From contig NC_084932.1 in NCBI RefSeq assembly GCF_958298935.1, positions 10,395,501 through 10,459,500 on the forward strand: a DNA stretch of 64,000 nucleotides, given 5' to 3'. Of the stretch, positions 12,287 to 24,294 are shown piece after piece. This DNA is from Phragmites australis. Its lineage: Eukaryota > Streptophyta > Magnoliopsida > Poales > Poaceae. Each line of letters begins with the position of its first letter. Within the stretch, counting starts at the first letter, position 1. A model generated the notes under the pieces. It searched no databases, was not told where the DNA came from, and saw nothing but the letters and a program-made list of their open reading frames with translations. The position numbers and the translations under genes are program-made.

Positions 12287-14660
12287 ATGGAGTACAGCTT
12301 ACTATCACAAATTAATCCAACAAGGCACATTTGGTGCATCAAGGTTAGAGTTGCTAGGATGTGGCAGCTATCTGGGACTTCTAAGGGGAAAGATTTTACT
12401 GCTATGGAACTTGCTCTGGTTGATGAAGAGGTATACTATTTGACACATGCATTATTTTTGCTTAATAGTTGCGAACTTTGAATTTCTGTATATCAGGGTG
12501 TAGGTATTACAGCTTGCATTGGGCAAAAGGACCTTAAAAAATTTGCTAAAACTTTAGTGGAAGGACGATCTTATATGATTAAAAAATTCCAAGTTAGTAG
12601 GCAAGCAAAGAAGTTCAATGCTGTGCCCAACACACACACAATCTTTTTTACACCATGGACTGTTGTGGAGGAGGTACCTATTGAGTTATCCAACAATCTT
12701 CCACTCTATATTTTTAATTTTGTGGACTTTGAGGACTTAGATCGCAGAGCAAGGAACGACCATGGTTTAGTAGGTACGCACCATCCATAATTTTCGTTTC
12801 ATGCTTTGATTGTCTATTTATCGAAGTCGTATAGTATAACATGATGACACGGTTATGGAATATTGAACATATGTTATTGGATAGCTTACAGTTATCCATC
12901 CAGTGGTGCAATTTAGCAGTCTAAATGGCCCTTTTGTTAGGCGATCAATAGAACTACGTGATTTAAGGTTTGCTTCCTACTAATTTATAACATTTTTGAA
13001 ATTATTGTATACTTAGGGTACATAATATTGAAGCGATCGGCTTTTATCAATAACTTTGTGGGGTGAACATGCAACATCTTTTGAGGATGAGTTCCTTATT
13101 GAAACCATCGGTAAAGATGAACCAATTGTAATCATTTTTGCTGGGATGAAAGTGAGGCAATACTTAGGTGAGTGTTAGTTTATCCCATGCTGGCCATCAA
13201 TAATAAATCCTATGTCCAGCTATTGTTGTAATGTGCTTACCTGAATGCCAAAATAGGTGCTACGACCTGTGGGAGTGGTGCTGCAAAAAAATGGTATATG
13301 AACATTGATATTCCTGAAGTTAATGCTTTCCGTGCTAGGTAACTTGCTGTATATATCATTTATTTTCCTTGGTTAAATTCTGCATGCAAGTTTGGTTGAA
13401 GGTGTACTTTATTTTGTCCTTAGTCTACAGGGAAGAGGTTCCGAAGTTCTGTTCCTACCAAGGGATAGTGATGCAGCGGCAGGTGATATTGACAAGGCAA
13501 TTTCTAATAGGAAGACTGTATCAGAGTTCCTCTCCTTGGATCCTCATGACACTGATGTATTTTCTGTTCCTCAGATATGTTCTATGTGCAACTGTTATGT
13601 CATAGTACTGAAATTTAGTCTCCATTGTGTACTAGGATGTATGTTTTACTTGTGACGCAAAGATAAAGGAAATCAATGTTTCAAATGGTTGGTGCTACAA
13701 AGGATGCAGTACTTGTAAAAGGGGACTGAAAGCAACTCTCAAAGACTTTGAATGTACCAACTGTGACGAAACGAAGCCAATGATGATTCCCATGTACCTC
13801 CTACTTCACATGGCTTCTCCTTCAAATTTCCCAACTTGTAAATTATTCCTAACATGCCTTATATTCACAACACAGCTACAAGCTAAATGTGGTGATTTAG
13901 GACAGCACTGGTCGCGCAAAAATATTTCTGTTCGGAGGTGTAGCTGAGCAGGTTGTGCGGCAGACTACCACTGAACTTGTGGAAGAAAGCTCATCCAATC
14001 AGATCTTACTGCCTGCGCCCCTCCGCAGTCTTGTTGGCAGGAGATATGTGTTTCAAGTGGTTATCAGTGAGCAAACCTTTAGAACTAGGTAGCTATGTTT
14101 TCATGCTAGAAAGGTGTTTGCTGGGGACCAACACAGTGGGGCTGATGCCACTGGTCGTGAACCTCTAAAGGACCCTAGCGTTAAGTCTGCAATTGGGACA
14201 GCAAGCACTACCTATGGTAAAGAAACTGAAAATAGTGCTTTTAGCTTAACTGAAGCCCCCATAGATCCAGAAGGGGGCTCCACACCACCTCATGAAACTC
14301 ACACAGTTACCACTAGAAAAAACTCATCAACCAAGGGAAAGGAGGTTCTTTCTAGTGCTCATGACGAGCCTGGGTATGTACCTTTGTCCTCTATGTTATG
14401 TTTGTCATGGCTACATGCTATGCTCCTCTAATTACATAAGTAACAATGTACAAATCATTAGAATAAATAATTGTAATATAAACAATAGCTCCCCATATTT
14501 GAAGAGGCGTGGAGACTAATAATGTATTTTTATAATGAAGTAGACTATTGTGTTGGCAGTTTATTGATTTATTTTTGTAATGCAGAAGTCTTTTGGGTAA
14601 AAGATCAAGGGCTGCTCGCAAGGAATTGTTCTTTGCAAAAAAAAGAAAAGGCAAGGTAGC
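12287..14660 (+). pseudogene. RPA1-like gene of the Helitron (multi-exon, damaged)
   Basis: RPA1-like proteins bind single-stranded DNA, and plant Helitrons often carry one beside RepHel. Exon 1 (12287-12430) begins MEYSLLSQINPTRHIWCIKV. After a GT-AG intron (12431-12496) exon 2 reads GVGITACIGQKDLKKFAKTL and EGRSYMIKKFQVS. Later blocks are VIHPVVQFSSLNGPFVRRSI (~12892-12968), LWGEHATSFEDEF...VIIFAGMKVRQYLG (~13055-13166), WYMNIDIPEVNAFRAR (~13293-13339) and a C-terminal zinc finger CYKGCSTC...CTNC (~13696-13765). A final OB-fold reads FLFGGVAEQVVRQ (~13925-13965). The tail is lysine/arginine rich (GKRSRAARKELFFAKKRKGK, to ~14656), resembling a nuclear signal. A TAG interrupts the C-terminal OB-fold (~13897), and another frame ends soon after QVVISEQTF, so the copy looks non-functional. 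Confidence 0.8.
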
Positions 14661-15239
14661 TTATTGTTTATCATATTGTGTTACTGATTAAGCTTGTACA
14701 GATAAATAACTTATAATATTCCCAATTTACAGTGACGAGTAAGCCTTCCTTTGTGGTCTGCAGTATCAGCTATCTGCTAAATCTCCACTTTCAATAAAAT
14801 GGTGATTGTTGTATGTGCCTGTGTTGGTGTCCTAATCTTCATGGAGTAATAAGTGGTGCACCGTTGTGCTTTATGCTTAGGTTATGTATTGTTACTTGTG
14901 TTGGCCTTTGAAGGTCCTTGGTACTATTTGTAATTACGAGGCCACTTTGTCAGTGTAGTAGATAAGATCTTTATGCCTTGCTATCAGTAACGCAAGGCTC
15001 TGAGCTTAGAAAATATAGTTTGTAGGCCCTTGTTTGTTGGTTTGAATGTCTATTTGATGTTTGGTCGTCATCAACTATCACAATTGTTCACATCAATCAA
15101 TTCACTTATTTCGCATTCATCACAGCAACACATCTGCAGGCTTGGCTGAGGTGCTTAGGCAGGCTTGGTAGAGCATGATCAGTAGTAATGCAGGAAAACG
15201 ACATATAAGTATAGTAAATAAATAATTATGGCACCCATA
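14661..15239. other. 3' flank of the RPA-like gene, non-coding
   Basis: No open frame of interest. Probably the 3' untranslated and spacer part of the Helitron, running up to the inverted-repeat structure at 15240. Confidence 0.45.
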
Positions 15240-15769
15240 AAGTGCAATTTGATAGGTGACTCGGAGTGCCTTCGGTAAAACGGGCATAACTTTTGCATAC
15301 GGGCTCCGATTTCGACTTTTTCTTTCTACGGACATCTACAGAAAAAAGTTATATCCGTTTCCCCCCGACTTTATCGGGTTCGGAGAATTTTTTGGGGCCA
15401 AAAACCCCTTGGAAGATTGAGTTCTCACCCCCAAAAGTTTTTGCACAGTTTTCGGAACACGCGCATGTGTCTGTAGCCGCCACCCCTTACATCAAACTTG
15501 AGCAAAATTGTACACTAATTCCTATTCTAGTGCTTATGAGTTGAGAAAAAAATAAGAGATAAATAAAAGGAAAATAAAAAAATATTTGTGAACAACTCAG
15601 GGTCAGAAAAAATGTCGATTTTTCTTTTTTTTTTGTTGTTGTGTTTTTGTGTCCACTGTGTTCCGTAAATGGCATTAAAAACATGAAGTGATGATACATG
15701 AAACTATCAAATGAGACATGTAAAATTCATATTCAATAAGGTAAATCGAACTGGCATTGTTCATTAAAT
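15240..15769 (+). repeat. Left inverted arm (~530 bp)
   Basis: Reverse complement of 24729-25253. The inner limit is TTCATTAAAT, after which the tandem array starts at once. A diverged copy of its outer half also occurs at ~60225-60505 inside a CACTA element. Confidence 0.9.
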
Positions 15770-17659
15770 ATCCTCTTTTGTGTAAATAGTCTGCGCAGTA
15801 GTCCTGCTGTCTGTAAATGTGAAAGTGCCCCATAATTTAGGCATGCTGTGTGTAAGTGTGAGGTCACATCCTCCTTGTCGTCTACCTCATGGGTCACCTA
15901 TAATGAGAAAAGCGGTGACGTGGAGTCCTCCTCTGCTGTGAAATGTTCTCTTCTGTGTAAATGGTCTGCTCAGTAGTCCTGCTGTCTGTAAATGTGCAAG
16001 CGCCCCATAATTTAGGCATCCTACGTGTAAGTGTGAGGTCGCATCGTCCTTGTCGTCTACCTCATGGGTCACCTATACTGAGAAAAGCGGTGACGTGGAG
16101 TCCTCCTCTGCTGTGAAATGTCCTCTTCTGTGTAAATGGTCTGCTCAGTAGTCCTGCTGTCTGTAAATGTGAAAGCGCACCATAATTTACGCATGCTGCG
16201 TGTAAGTGTGAGGTCACATCTTCCTTGTCGTCTACCTCATGGGTCACATATATTGAGAAAAGCGCTGACGTGGAGTCCTCTGTTGTGAAATGTCCTCTTC
16301 TGTGTAAATGGTCTGCTCAGTAGTCCTGCAGTTTATAATGTGAAAGCGCACCATAATTTAGGTATGCTGCGTGTAAGTGTGACGTCGCATCCTCCTTGTC
16401 ATCTACCTCATGGGTCACCTATACTGAGCAAAGCGGTGACATGGAGTCCTTTGTTGTGAAATGTCCTCTTCTGTGTAAATGGTCTGCTCAGTAGTCCTGC
16501 TGTCTATAAATGTGAAAGCGCCACATAATTTAGGGATGCTGCATGTAAGTGTGAGGTCGTATCCTCCTTGTTATCTACCTCATGGGTCACCTATACTGAG
16601 CAAAGCGGTGACATGGAGTCCTCCTCTGTTCTGAAATGTCCATTTCTGTGTAAATGGTCTGCTCAGTAGTCCTGCTGTCTGTAAATGTGAAAGCGCCACA
16701 TAATTTAGGCATGTTGTGTGTAAGTGTGAGGTCGCATCCTCCTTGTCGTCTACCTCATGGGTCACCTATACTGAGAAAAGCGGTGATGTGGAGTCATTCT
16801 CTGTTGTGAAATATCCTATTCTGTGTAAATGGTCAGTGCTGTAGTCCTGCTGTCCATAAATGTGAAGTCACACCATAATTTAGGCATGCTGCGTGTAAGT
16901 GTGAGGTCGCATCTTCCTTGCCGTCTACCAAATGGGTCACCAATACTAAGAAAAGTGGTGACGTGGAGTCCTTCTCAGTTGTGAAATGTCCTCTTTTGTG
17001 TAAATGGTCTGCACAGTAGTCCTGCTGTCTGTAAATGTGAAGTCACACCATAATTTAGGCATGCTGCGTGTAAGTGTGAGGTCGCATCATCCTTGTCGTC
17101 TACCTCATGAGTCACCTATATTGAGAAAAGCGGTGACGTGGAGTCCTTCTCTGTTGTCAAATATCCTCTTCTGTGTAAATGGTCTGCGCAGTAGCCGTGC
17201 TGTCTGTAAATGTGAAGTCACACCATAATTTAGGCATGCTGCGTGTAAGTGTGAGGTCGCATCGTTCTTGTCGTCTACCTCATGGGTCACCTATACTGAG
17301 AAAAGCGGTGATGTGGAATCCTTCTCTGTTTTCAAATATTCTCTTCTGTGTAAATGGCCTGCGCAGTAGTCCTGCTGTCTGTAAATGTGAAGTCACACCA
17401 TAATTTAGGCATGCTGCGTGTAAGTGTGAGGTCGCATCGTCCTTGTCGTCTATCTCATGGGTCACCTATACTGAGAAAAGCGGTGACGTTGAGTCCTTCT
17501 CTGTTGTCAAATATCCTCTTCTGTGTAAATGGTCTGCGCAGTAGTCCTGCTGTATGTAAATATGAAGTCACACCATAATTTAGGCATGCTGCGTGTTAGT
17601 ATGAGGTCACATTGTCCTTGTCCTCTACCTCATGGATCACATATACTGAGAAAAGAGGT

Positions 17660-18170
17660 GACGTGGAGTCCTTCTCAGTTGTGAAATGTCCTCTTCTGTG
17701 TAAATGGTCTGCGCAGTAGTCCTGCTGTCTGTAAATGTAAAAGCGCACAATAATTTAGGCATGCTGTGTATAAGTGTGAAGTCACATCGTCCTTGTCATC
17801 TACCACATGGGTCACATATACTGAGAAAAGCGGTGACATGGAGTCCTTTTCTGTTGTGAAATGTCCTCCTCTGTGTAAATGGTCTACGTACTAGTCCTGC
17901 TGTCTGTAAATGTAAAAGCGCACAATAATTTAGGCATGCTGCGTATAAGTGTGAAGTCACATCGTCCTTGTCATCTACCACATGGGTCACATATACTGAG
18001 AAAAGCGGTGACATGGAGTCCTTTTCTGTTGTGAAATGTCCTCCTCTGTGTAAATGGTCTACGTAGTAGTCCTGCTGTCTGTAATGTGAAAGCGCCCCAT
18101 AATTTAGGCATGCTGTGTATAAGTGTGAGGTCACATCCTCCTTGTCGTCTACCTCATGGGTCACCTATAA
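17660..18170 (+). repeat. Array segment duplicated at 21520-22030
   Basis: Several consecutive units with private variants (CATCTACCACATGGGTCAC, GTCTACGTACTAGTCC, GTCCTCCTCTGTG) recur in the same order ~3863 bp downstream, about 22 periods away. This marks a block duplication of many units. Confidence 0.7.
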
Positions 18171-19567
18171 TGAGAAAAGCGGTGACGTGGAGTCCTCCTC
18201 TGCTGTGAATTGTCCTCTTCTGTGTAAATGGTCTGCTCAGTAGTCCTGCTGTCTGTAAATGTACAAGCGCCCCATAATTTAGGCATGCTGCGTGTAAGTG
18301 TGAGGTCGTATCGTCCTTGTCGTCTACCTCATGGGTCACCTATATTGAGAAAAGCGGTGACGTGGAGTCCTCCTCTGCTGTGAAATGACCTCTTCTGTGT
18401 AAATGGTCTGCTCAGTAGTCCTGCTGTCTGTAAATGTGAAAGCGCACCATAATTTTGGCATGCTGCGTGTAAGTGTGAGGTCGCATCTTCCTTGTCGTCT
18501 ACCTAATGGGTCACCTATACTGAGAAAAGCGCTGACGTGGAGTCCTCTGTTGTGAAATGTCCTCTTCTGTGAAATGTCCTCTTCTGTGTAAATGGTTTGG
18601 TCAGTAGTCCTGCTGTTTGTAAATATGAAAGCGCCCGATAATTTAGGCATGCTGCATGTAAGTGTGCTGTCACATCCTCCTTGTCATCTTCCTCATGGGT
18701 CACCTATACTGAGCAAAGCGGTGACGTGGAGTCCTCCTCTGTTGTGATATGTCCTTTTCTGTGTAAATGGTCTGCTCAGTAGTCCTGCTGTCTGTAAATG
18801 TGAAAGCGCCCTATAATTTAGGCATGTTGCATGTAAGTGTGAGGTCGCATCCTCCTTGTCGTCTACCTCATGGGTCACCTATACTGAGAAAAGCGGTGAT
18901 GTGGAGTCCTTCTCTGTTGTGAAATGTCCTATTCTGTGTAAATGGTCTGCGCAGTAGACCTGCTGTTCGTAAATGTGAAGTCACACCATAATTTAGGCAT
19001 GCTGCGTGTAAGTGTGAGGTCGTATCATCCTTGCCGTCTACCTCATGGGTCACCAATACTAAGAAAAGTGGTGATGTGGAGTCCTTCTCAGTTGTGAAAT
19101 GTCCTCTTCTGTGTAAATGGTCTGCACAGTAGTCCCACTGTCTGTAAATGTGAAGTCACACCATAATTTAGGCATGCTGCGTGTAAGTGTGAGATCGCAA
19201 CGTCCTTGCCGTCTACCTCATGGGTCACCTATACTGAGAAAAGCGGTGACGTGGAGTCCTTCTCTGTTGTCAAATGTCATCTTCTGTGTAAATGGTCTGC
19301 GCAGTAGTCCCGCTGTCTGTAAATGTGAAGTCACACCATAATTTAGGCATCCTGCGTGTAAGTGTGAGGTCGCATCGTCCTTGTCGTCTACCTCATGGGT
19401 CACATATACTGAGAAAAGTGGTGACGTGGAGTCCTTCTCAGTTGTGAAATGTCCTCTTATGTGTAAATGGTCTGCACAGTATTCCCACTGTCTGTAAATG
19501 TGAAGTCACACCATAATTTAGGCATGCTGCGTGTAAGTGTGAGGTCGCATCGTCCTTGCTGTCTACC

Positions 19568-20267
19568 TCATGGGTCACCTATACTGAGAAAAGCGGTAAC
19601 GTGGAGTCCTTCTCTATTGTGAAATGTCCTCTTCTGTGTAAATAGTCTGCGCGGTAGTCCTGCTGTCTGTAAATGTGAAGTCACACCATAATTTAGGCAT
19701 GCTGCATGTATGTGTGACGTCGCATCGTCCAGGTCGTCTACCTCATGGGTCACCTATACTGAGAAAAGCGGTGACGTGGAGTCCTTCTCTGTTGTCAAAT
19801 ATCCTCTTCTGTGTAAATGGTCTGCGCAGTAGTCCTGCTGTCTGTAAATGTGAAGTCACACCATAATTTAGGCATGCTGCGTGTAAGTGTGAGGTCGCAT
19901 CGTCCTTGCTGTCTACCTCATGGGTCACCTATACTGAGAAAAGCGATAACGTGGAGTCCTTCTCTATTGTGAAATGTCCTCTTCTGTGTAAATAGTCTGC
20001 GCGGTAGTCCTGCTGTCTGTAAATGTGAAGTCACACCATAATTTAGGCATGCTGCATGTATGTGTGACGTCGCATCGTCCAGGTCGTCTACCTCATGGGT
20101 CACCTATACTGAGAAAAGCGGTGACGTGGAGTCCTTCTCTGTTGTCAAATATCCTCTTCTGTGTAAATGGTCTGCGCAGTAGTCCTGCTGTCTGTAAATG
20201 TGAAGTCACACCATAATTTAGGCATGCTGCGTGTAAGTGTGAGATCGCATTATCCTTGTCCTCTACC
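19568..20267 (+). repeat. 350-bp higher-order repeat inside the array (two copies)
   Basis: Two adjacent 175-bp units are duplicated as a pair: 19568-19917 and 19918-20267 share unit-specific variants, such as the CGTCCAGGTCGTC variant and GCATGTATGTGTGACGTC. This points to recent unequal exchange within the array. Confidence 0.75.
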
Positions 20268-23255
20268 TCATGGGTCACCTATACTGAGAAAAGCGGTGAC
20301 GTGGAGTCCTTCTCTGTTGTGAAATGTCATTTTCTGTGTAAATGGTCTACGCAGTAGTCCTGCTGTCTGTAAATGTGAAGTCACACCTTAATTTAGGCAT
20401 GCTGCGTGTAAGTGTGAGGTTGCATCGTCCTTGTCGTCTACCTCATGGGTCACATATACTGAGAAAAGTGGTGACGTGGAGTCATTCTCTTTTGTGAAAT
20501 GTCCTCTTCTGTGTAAATGGTCTATGTAGTAGTCATGCTGTCTGTAAATGTGAAGTCACATCATAATTTAGGCATGCTGCGTGTAAGTGTGATGTCGCAT
20601 CGTCTTTTTCAGCTACCTCATGGGTCACCTATACTGAGAAAAGCGGTGACATGGAGTCCTCCTCTGTTCTGAAATATCCTTTTCTGTGTAAATGGTCTGC
20701 TCAGTAGTCATGCTGTCTGTAAATGTGAAGTCACATCATAATTTAGGCATGCTGCGTGTAAGTGTGATGTCGCATCATCTTTTTCAGCTACCTCATGGGT
20801 CACCTATACTGAGAAAAGCGGGGACGTGGAGTCCTTCTCTATTGTGAAATGTCCTCTTCTGTGTAAATAGTCTGCGCAGTAGTCCTGCTGTCTGTAAATG
20901 TGAAGTCACACCATAATTTAGGCATGCTGCATGTAAGTGTGAGGTCGCATCGTCCTTGTCGTCTACCTCATGGGTCACCTATACTGAGAAAAGCGGGGAC
21001 GTGGAGTCCTTCTCTATTGTGAAATATCCTCTTCTGTGTAAATAGTCTGCGCAGTAGTCCTGCTGTCTGTAAATGTGAAGTCACACCATAATTTAGGCAT
21101 GCTGCATGTAAGTGTGAGGTCGCATCGTCCTTGTCGTCTACCTCATGGGTCACATATACTGAGAAAAGTGGTGACGTGGAGTCCTTCTCTGTTGTGAAAT
21201 GTCCTCTTCTGTGTAAATGGTCTGCGCAGTAGTCATGCTGTCTGTAAATATGAAGTCACACCATAATTTTGGCATGTTGCGTGTAAGTGTGAGGTCGCAT
21301 CGTCCTTGTCGTCTACCTCATGGATCACATATACTGAGAAAAGCGGTGACGTGGAGTCCTTCTCAGTTGTGAAATGTCCTCTTCTGTGTAAATGGTCTGC
21401 GCAGTAGTCATGCTGTCTGTAAATATGAAGTCACACCATAATTTTGGCTTGTTGCGTGTAAGTGTGAGGTCGCATCGTCCTTGTCGTCTACCTCATGGAT
21501 CACATATACTGAGAAAAGCGGTGACGTGGAGTCCTTCTCAGTTGTGAAATGTCCTCTTCTGTGTAAATGGTCTGCGCAGTAGTCCTGCTGTCTGTAAATG
21601 TGAAAGCGCACAATAATTTAGGCATGCTGTGTATAAGTGTGAAGTCACATCGTCCTTATCATCTACCACATGGGTCACATATACTGAGAAAAGCGGTGAC
21701 ATGGAGTCCGTTTCTGTTGTGAAATGTCCTCCTCTGTGTAAATGGTCTACGTACTAGTCCTGCTGTCTGTAAATGTAAAAGCGCACAATAATTTAGGCAT
21801 GCTGCGTATAAGTGTGAAGTCACATCGTCCTTGTCATCTACCACATGGGTCACATATACTGAGAAAAGCGGTGACATGGAGTCCTTTTCTGTTGTGAAAT
21901 GTCCTCCTCTGTGTAAATGGTCTACGTAGTAGTCCTGCTGTCTGTAATTTGAAAGCGCCCCATAATTTAGGCATGCTGTGTGTAAGTGTGAGGTCACATC
22001 CTCCTTGTCGTCTAACTCATGGGTCACCTATAATGAGAAAAGCGGTGACGTGGAGTCCTCCTCTGCTGTGAAATGTCCTCTTCTGTGTAAATGGTCTGCT
22101 CAGTAGTCCTACTGTCTGTAAATGTGAAAGCGCCACATAATTTAGGGATGCTGCATGTAAGTGTGAGGTCGTATCCTCCTTGTTATCTACCTCATGGGTC
22201 ACCTATACTGAGCAAAGCGGTGACATGGAGTCCTCCTCTGTTCTGAAATGTCCTTTTCTGTGTAAATGGTCTGCTCAGTAGTCCTGCTGTCTGTAAATGT
22301 GAAAGCGCCACATAATTTAGGCATGTTGTGTGTAAGTGTGAGGTCGCATCCTCCTTGTCGTCTACCTCATGGGTCACCTATACTGAGAAAAGTGGTGACG
22401 TGGAGTCCTTCTCTATTGTTAAATGTCCTCTTCTGTGTAAATGGTCTGCGCAGTAGTCATGCTGTCTGTAAATGTGAATTCACACCATAATTTTGGCATG
22501 TTGCATGTAAGTGTGAGGTCGCATCGTCCTTGTCGTCTACCTCATGGGTCACCTATACTGAGAAAAGTGGTGACGTGGAGTCCTTCTCTGTTGTGAAATA
22601 TCCTCTTCTGTGTAAATGGTCTGCGCAGTAGTCCTGCTGTTTGTAAATGTGAAGTCACACCATAATTTTGGCATGCTGCGTGTAAGTGTGAAGTCTTATC
22701 ATCCTTGTCGTCTACCTCATGGGTCACCTATACTGAGAAAAGCTGTGACGTGGAGTCCTTCTCTGTTGTGAAATGTCCTCTTCTGTGTAAATGGTCTGCG
22801 CAGTAGTCCTGCTATCTGTAAATGTGAAGTCACACCGTAATTTAGGCATGCTGCGTGTTAGTTTGTGGTTGCATCGTCCTTGTTGTCTACCTCATGGGTC
22901 ACCTATATTGAGAAAAGCGGTGATGTGGAGTCTTTCTCTGTTGTAAAATGTCCTCTTCTGTGTAAATGGTCTGCGCAATAGTCCTGCTGTCTGTAAATGT
23001 GAAGTCACACCATAATTTAGGCATGCTGCGTGAAAGTGTGAGGTCACATCATCCTTGTCGTCTATCTCATGGGTTCTCCTCTGTTGTGAAATATCCTCTT
23101 CTGTGTAAATGGTCTGCTCAGTAGTCCTGCTATCTATAAATATGAAAGCGCACCATAATTTAGGCTTGTTGCGTGTAAGTGTGAGATCGCATCATCCTGC
23201 TGTGTGTAAATGGGTCTAGCGACATCTCAATATAGGCATGATGAGTGTGCCTGCC

Positions 23256-23265
23256 TATTTATATA
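23256..23265 (+). promoter_or_regulatory. TATA-like box next to the end of the tandem array
   Basis: TATTTATATA lies ~35 bp after the last degenerate repeat remnant and ~155 bp before the ATG at 23420. It is a typical plant TATA sequence, and its placement suggests that the array lies immediately upstream of a promoter. Confidence 0.5.
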
Positions 23266-23419
23266 CTAACTTGCAGTCCATGCATATCCAGCTTGCTACA
23301 CTCGAGCACTGACCAACACTTGGTAATTGAACCTTCCAAAGATCTTGTGATTCATTGTTTACGGGATAAAAGAACACTAATTCATTGTTGTAATTTATTC
23401 TTGATTAAATAGAAGTAAC

Positions 23420-24294
23420 ATGGACAAGGGAAAAAACGTTCTCGACGAACAAGCCTCACACGCTTTCGAGACTTCACAGGCAGATGGCTCCCTGGCCAAG
23501 GTTTTCATGTAGTTTTAATCAAGAATGATAGTAGCTCATATATGTCTTCATTATCGTGTTGGTCGATATTGTCCTTGCCATGGTATCCATTCTTGGTAGT
23601 GATAATTTTCTTGAATTTGTGTATCTATGAATGCCTGTTCCAACTATTCTTATTTGTTTTTTTTTTTGGTAGGATCCAATTGTAGTTGACATCTCACGCA
23701 AGAGCATCCTAAGGCAAATCGTTAGCAAGATAGGTGCAACTATTCGTACCGAAGGGGTAGTAAAGCTAGATAAGACAAAAAAGGGTAGCCTGGCTTATGG
23801 TTGAAATTCCTCCTAAAAAGGGCACCAATGGCATCGTGAAAATCGAGATTTTCTAAGGCATCCCTTACATAAATGATTTTGAAACAAAAGAAAATGTTTG
23901 TGAAATAGCAATTGGCCATTTCATATCCCAGATGAATATCCATGTCAATGATGTGAATTATGCTTCATTCATACAAACATATGGTCAGTTGCACCATTAT
24001 ATAAGTTGGTCCCAAATTCTTCATATCAAATATGGCATGATGCGTATAGAGAAGGACGGGCTATTCAATGCCCACAAGAGACTTTTGAATCGTCTGAGTT
24101 ACATTTGTGCAAGCTATGGTGACATTCTTCCATTAGTACCCTATGCTCCAACAACACATCCAGCAAGCATATATGTTGAACCAATCATGTACACTGGAGC
24201 AAAGCCACCAGAGACACGACATGAACAACTTGCTCGAGAATTGTTCAACATCATGCAGGAGAACACCCCTAATGGAAATTCAATTAGTGATTGA
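23420..24294 (+). pseudogene. Uncharacterised two-exon gene inside the inverted-repeat structure, damaged
   Basis: ATG at 23420 opens a 27-codon exon (MDKGKNVLDEQASHAFETSQ) ending at AAG|GT (23500/23501). A TTTTTTTTTGGTAG acceptor leads to exon 2 at 23673, in phase, reading DPIVVDISRKSILRQIVSKI and GVVKLDKTKKGSL. A frameshift near 23795 is needed to continue into EIPPKKGTNGIVKIEIF. A TAA follows where an aromatic residue is expected, before GIPYINDFETKENVCEIAI. The frame is then open to the stop at 24294 (ending TPNGNSISD). I do not recognise a function; I believe similar proteins recur in grass genomes but cannot verify it. The clean splice sites, TATA box and largely preserved frame argue for a recently functional gene; one frameshift and one stop argue that it is now broken. 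Confidence 0.5.

Larger units (their letters stand above)
15770..23220 (+). repeat. Tandem array of ~43 units, period 175 bp
   Basis: Landmarks such as CTGCTGTCTGTAAATGTG, TAATTTAGGCATGCTGCGTG, CTACCTCATGGGTCACCTAT and GTGTAAATGGTCTGC recur every ~175 bp from about 15780 to 23200. I counted 43 units by the segment after TGTAAATG. Two subtypes alternate in blocks: one has GAAAGCGC(A/C)CCAT, the other GAAGTCACACCAT. Most units carry GTGACGTGGAGTCC, containing a TGACGTGG bZIP-type core. Units do not encode a conserved continuous protein: 175 is not a multiple of three, so open 61-codon minus-strand frames in single units are a by-product. One unit near 18560 has a small internal duplication, and the last full unit (~23080) has lost about 30 bp. 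Confidence 0.95.

Noticed and set aside
17004..22490. 74-codon plus-strand frames beginning MVCTVV/MVCAV in the array
   Set aside because: Same cause: shadows of the repeat unit on the other strand.
15887..22727. Many ~61-codon minus-strand frames beginning MTHEVDDK... inside the 175-bp array
   Set aside because: They recur because the unit recurs. The period is not a multiple of three, each frame ends within a unit, and no start context or family is seen.
15770..23220. CRISPR array
   Set aside because: The 175-bp units are contiguous, with no unique spacers, and the genome is a plant's.
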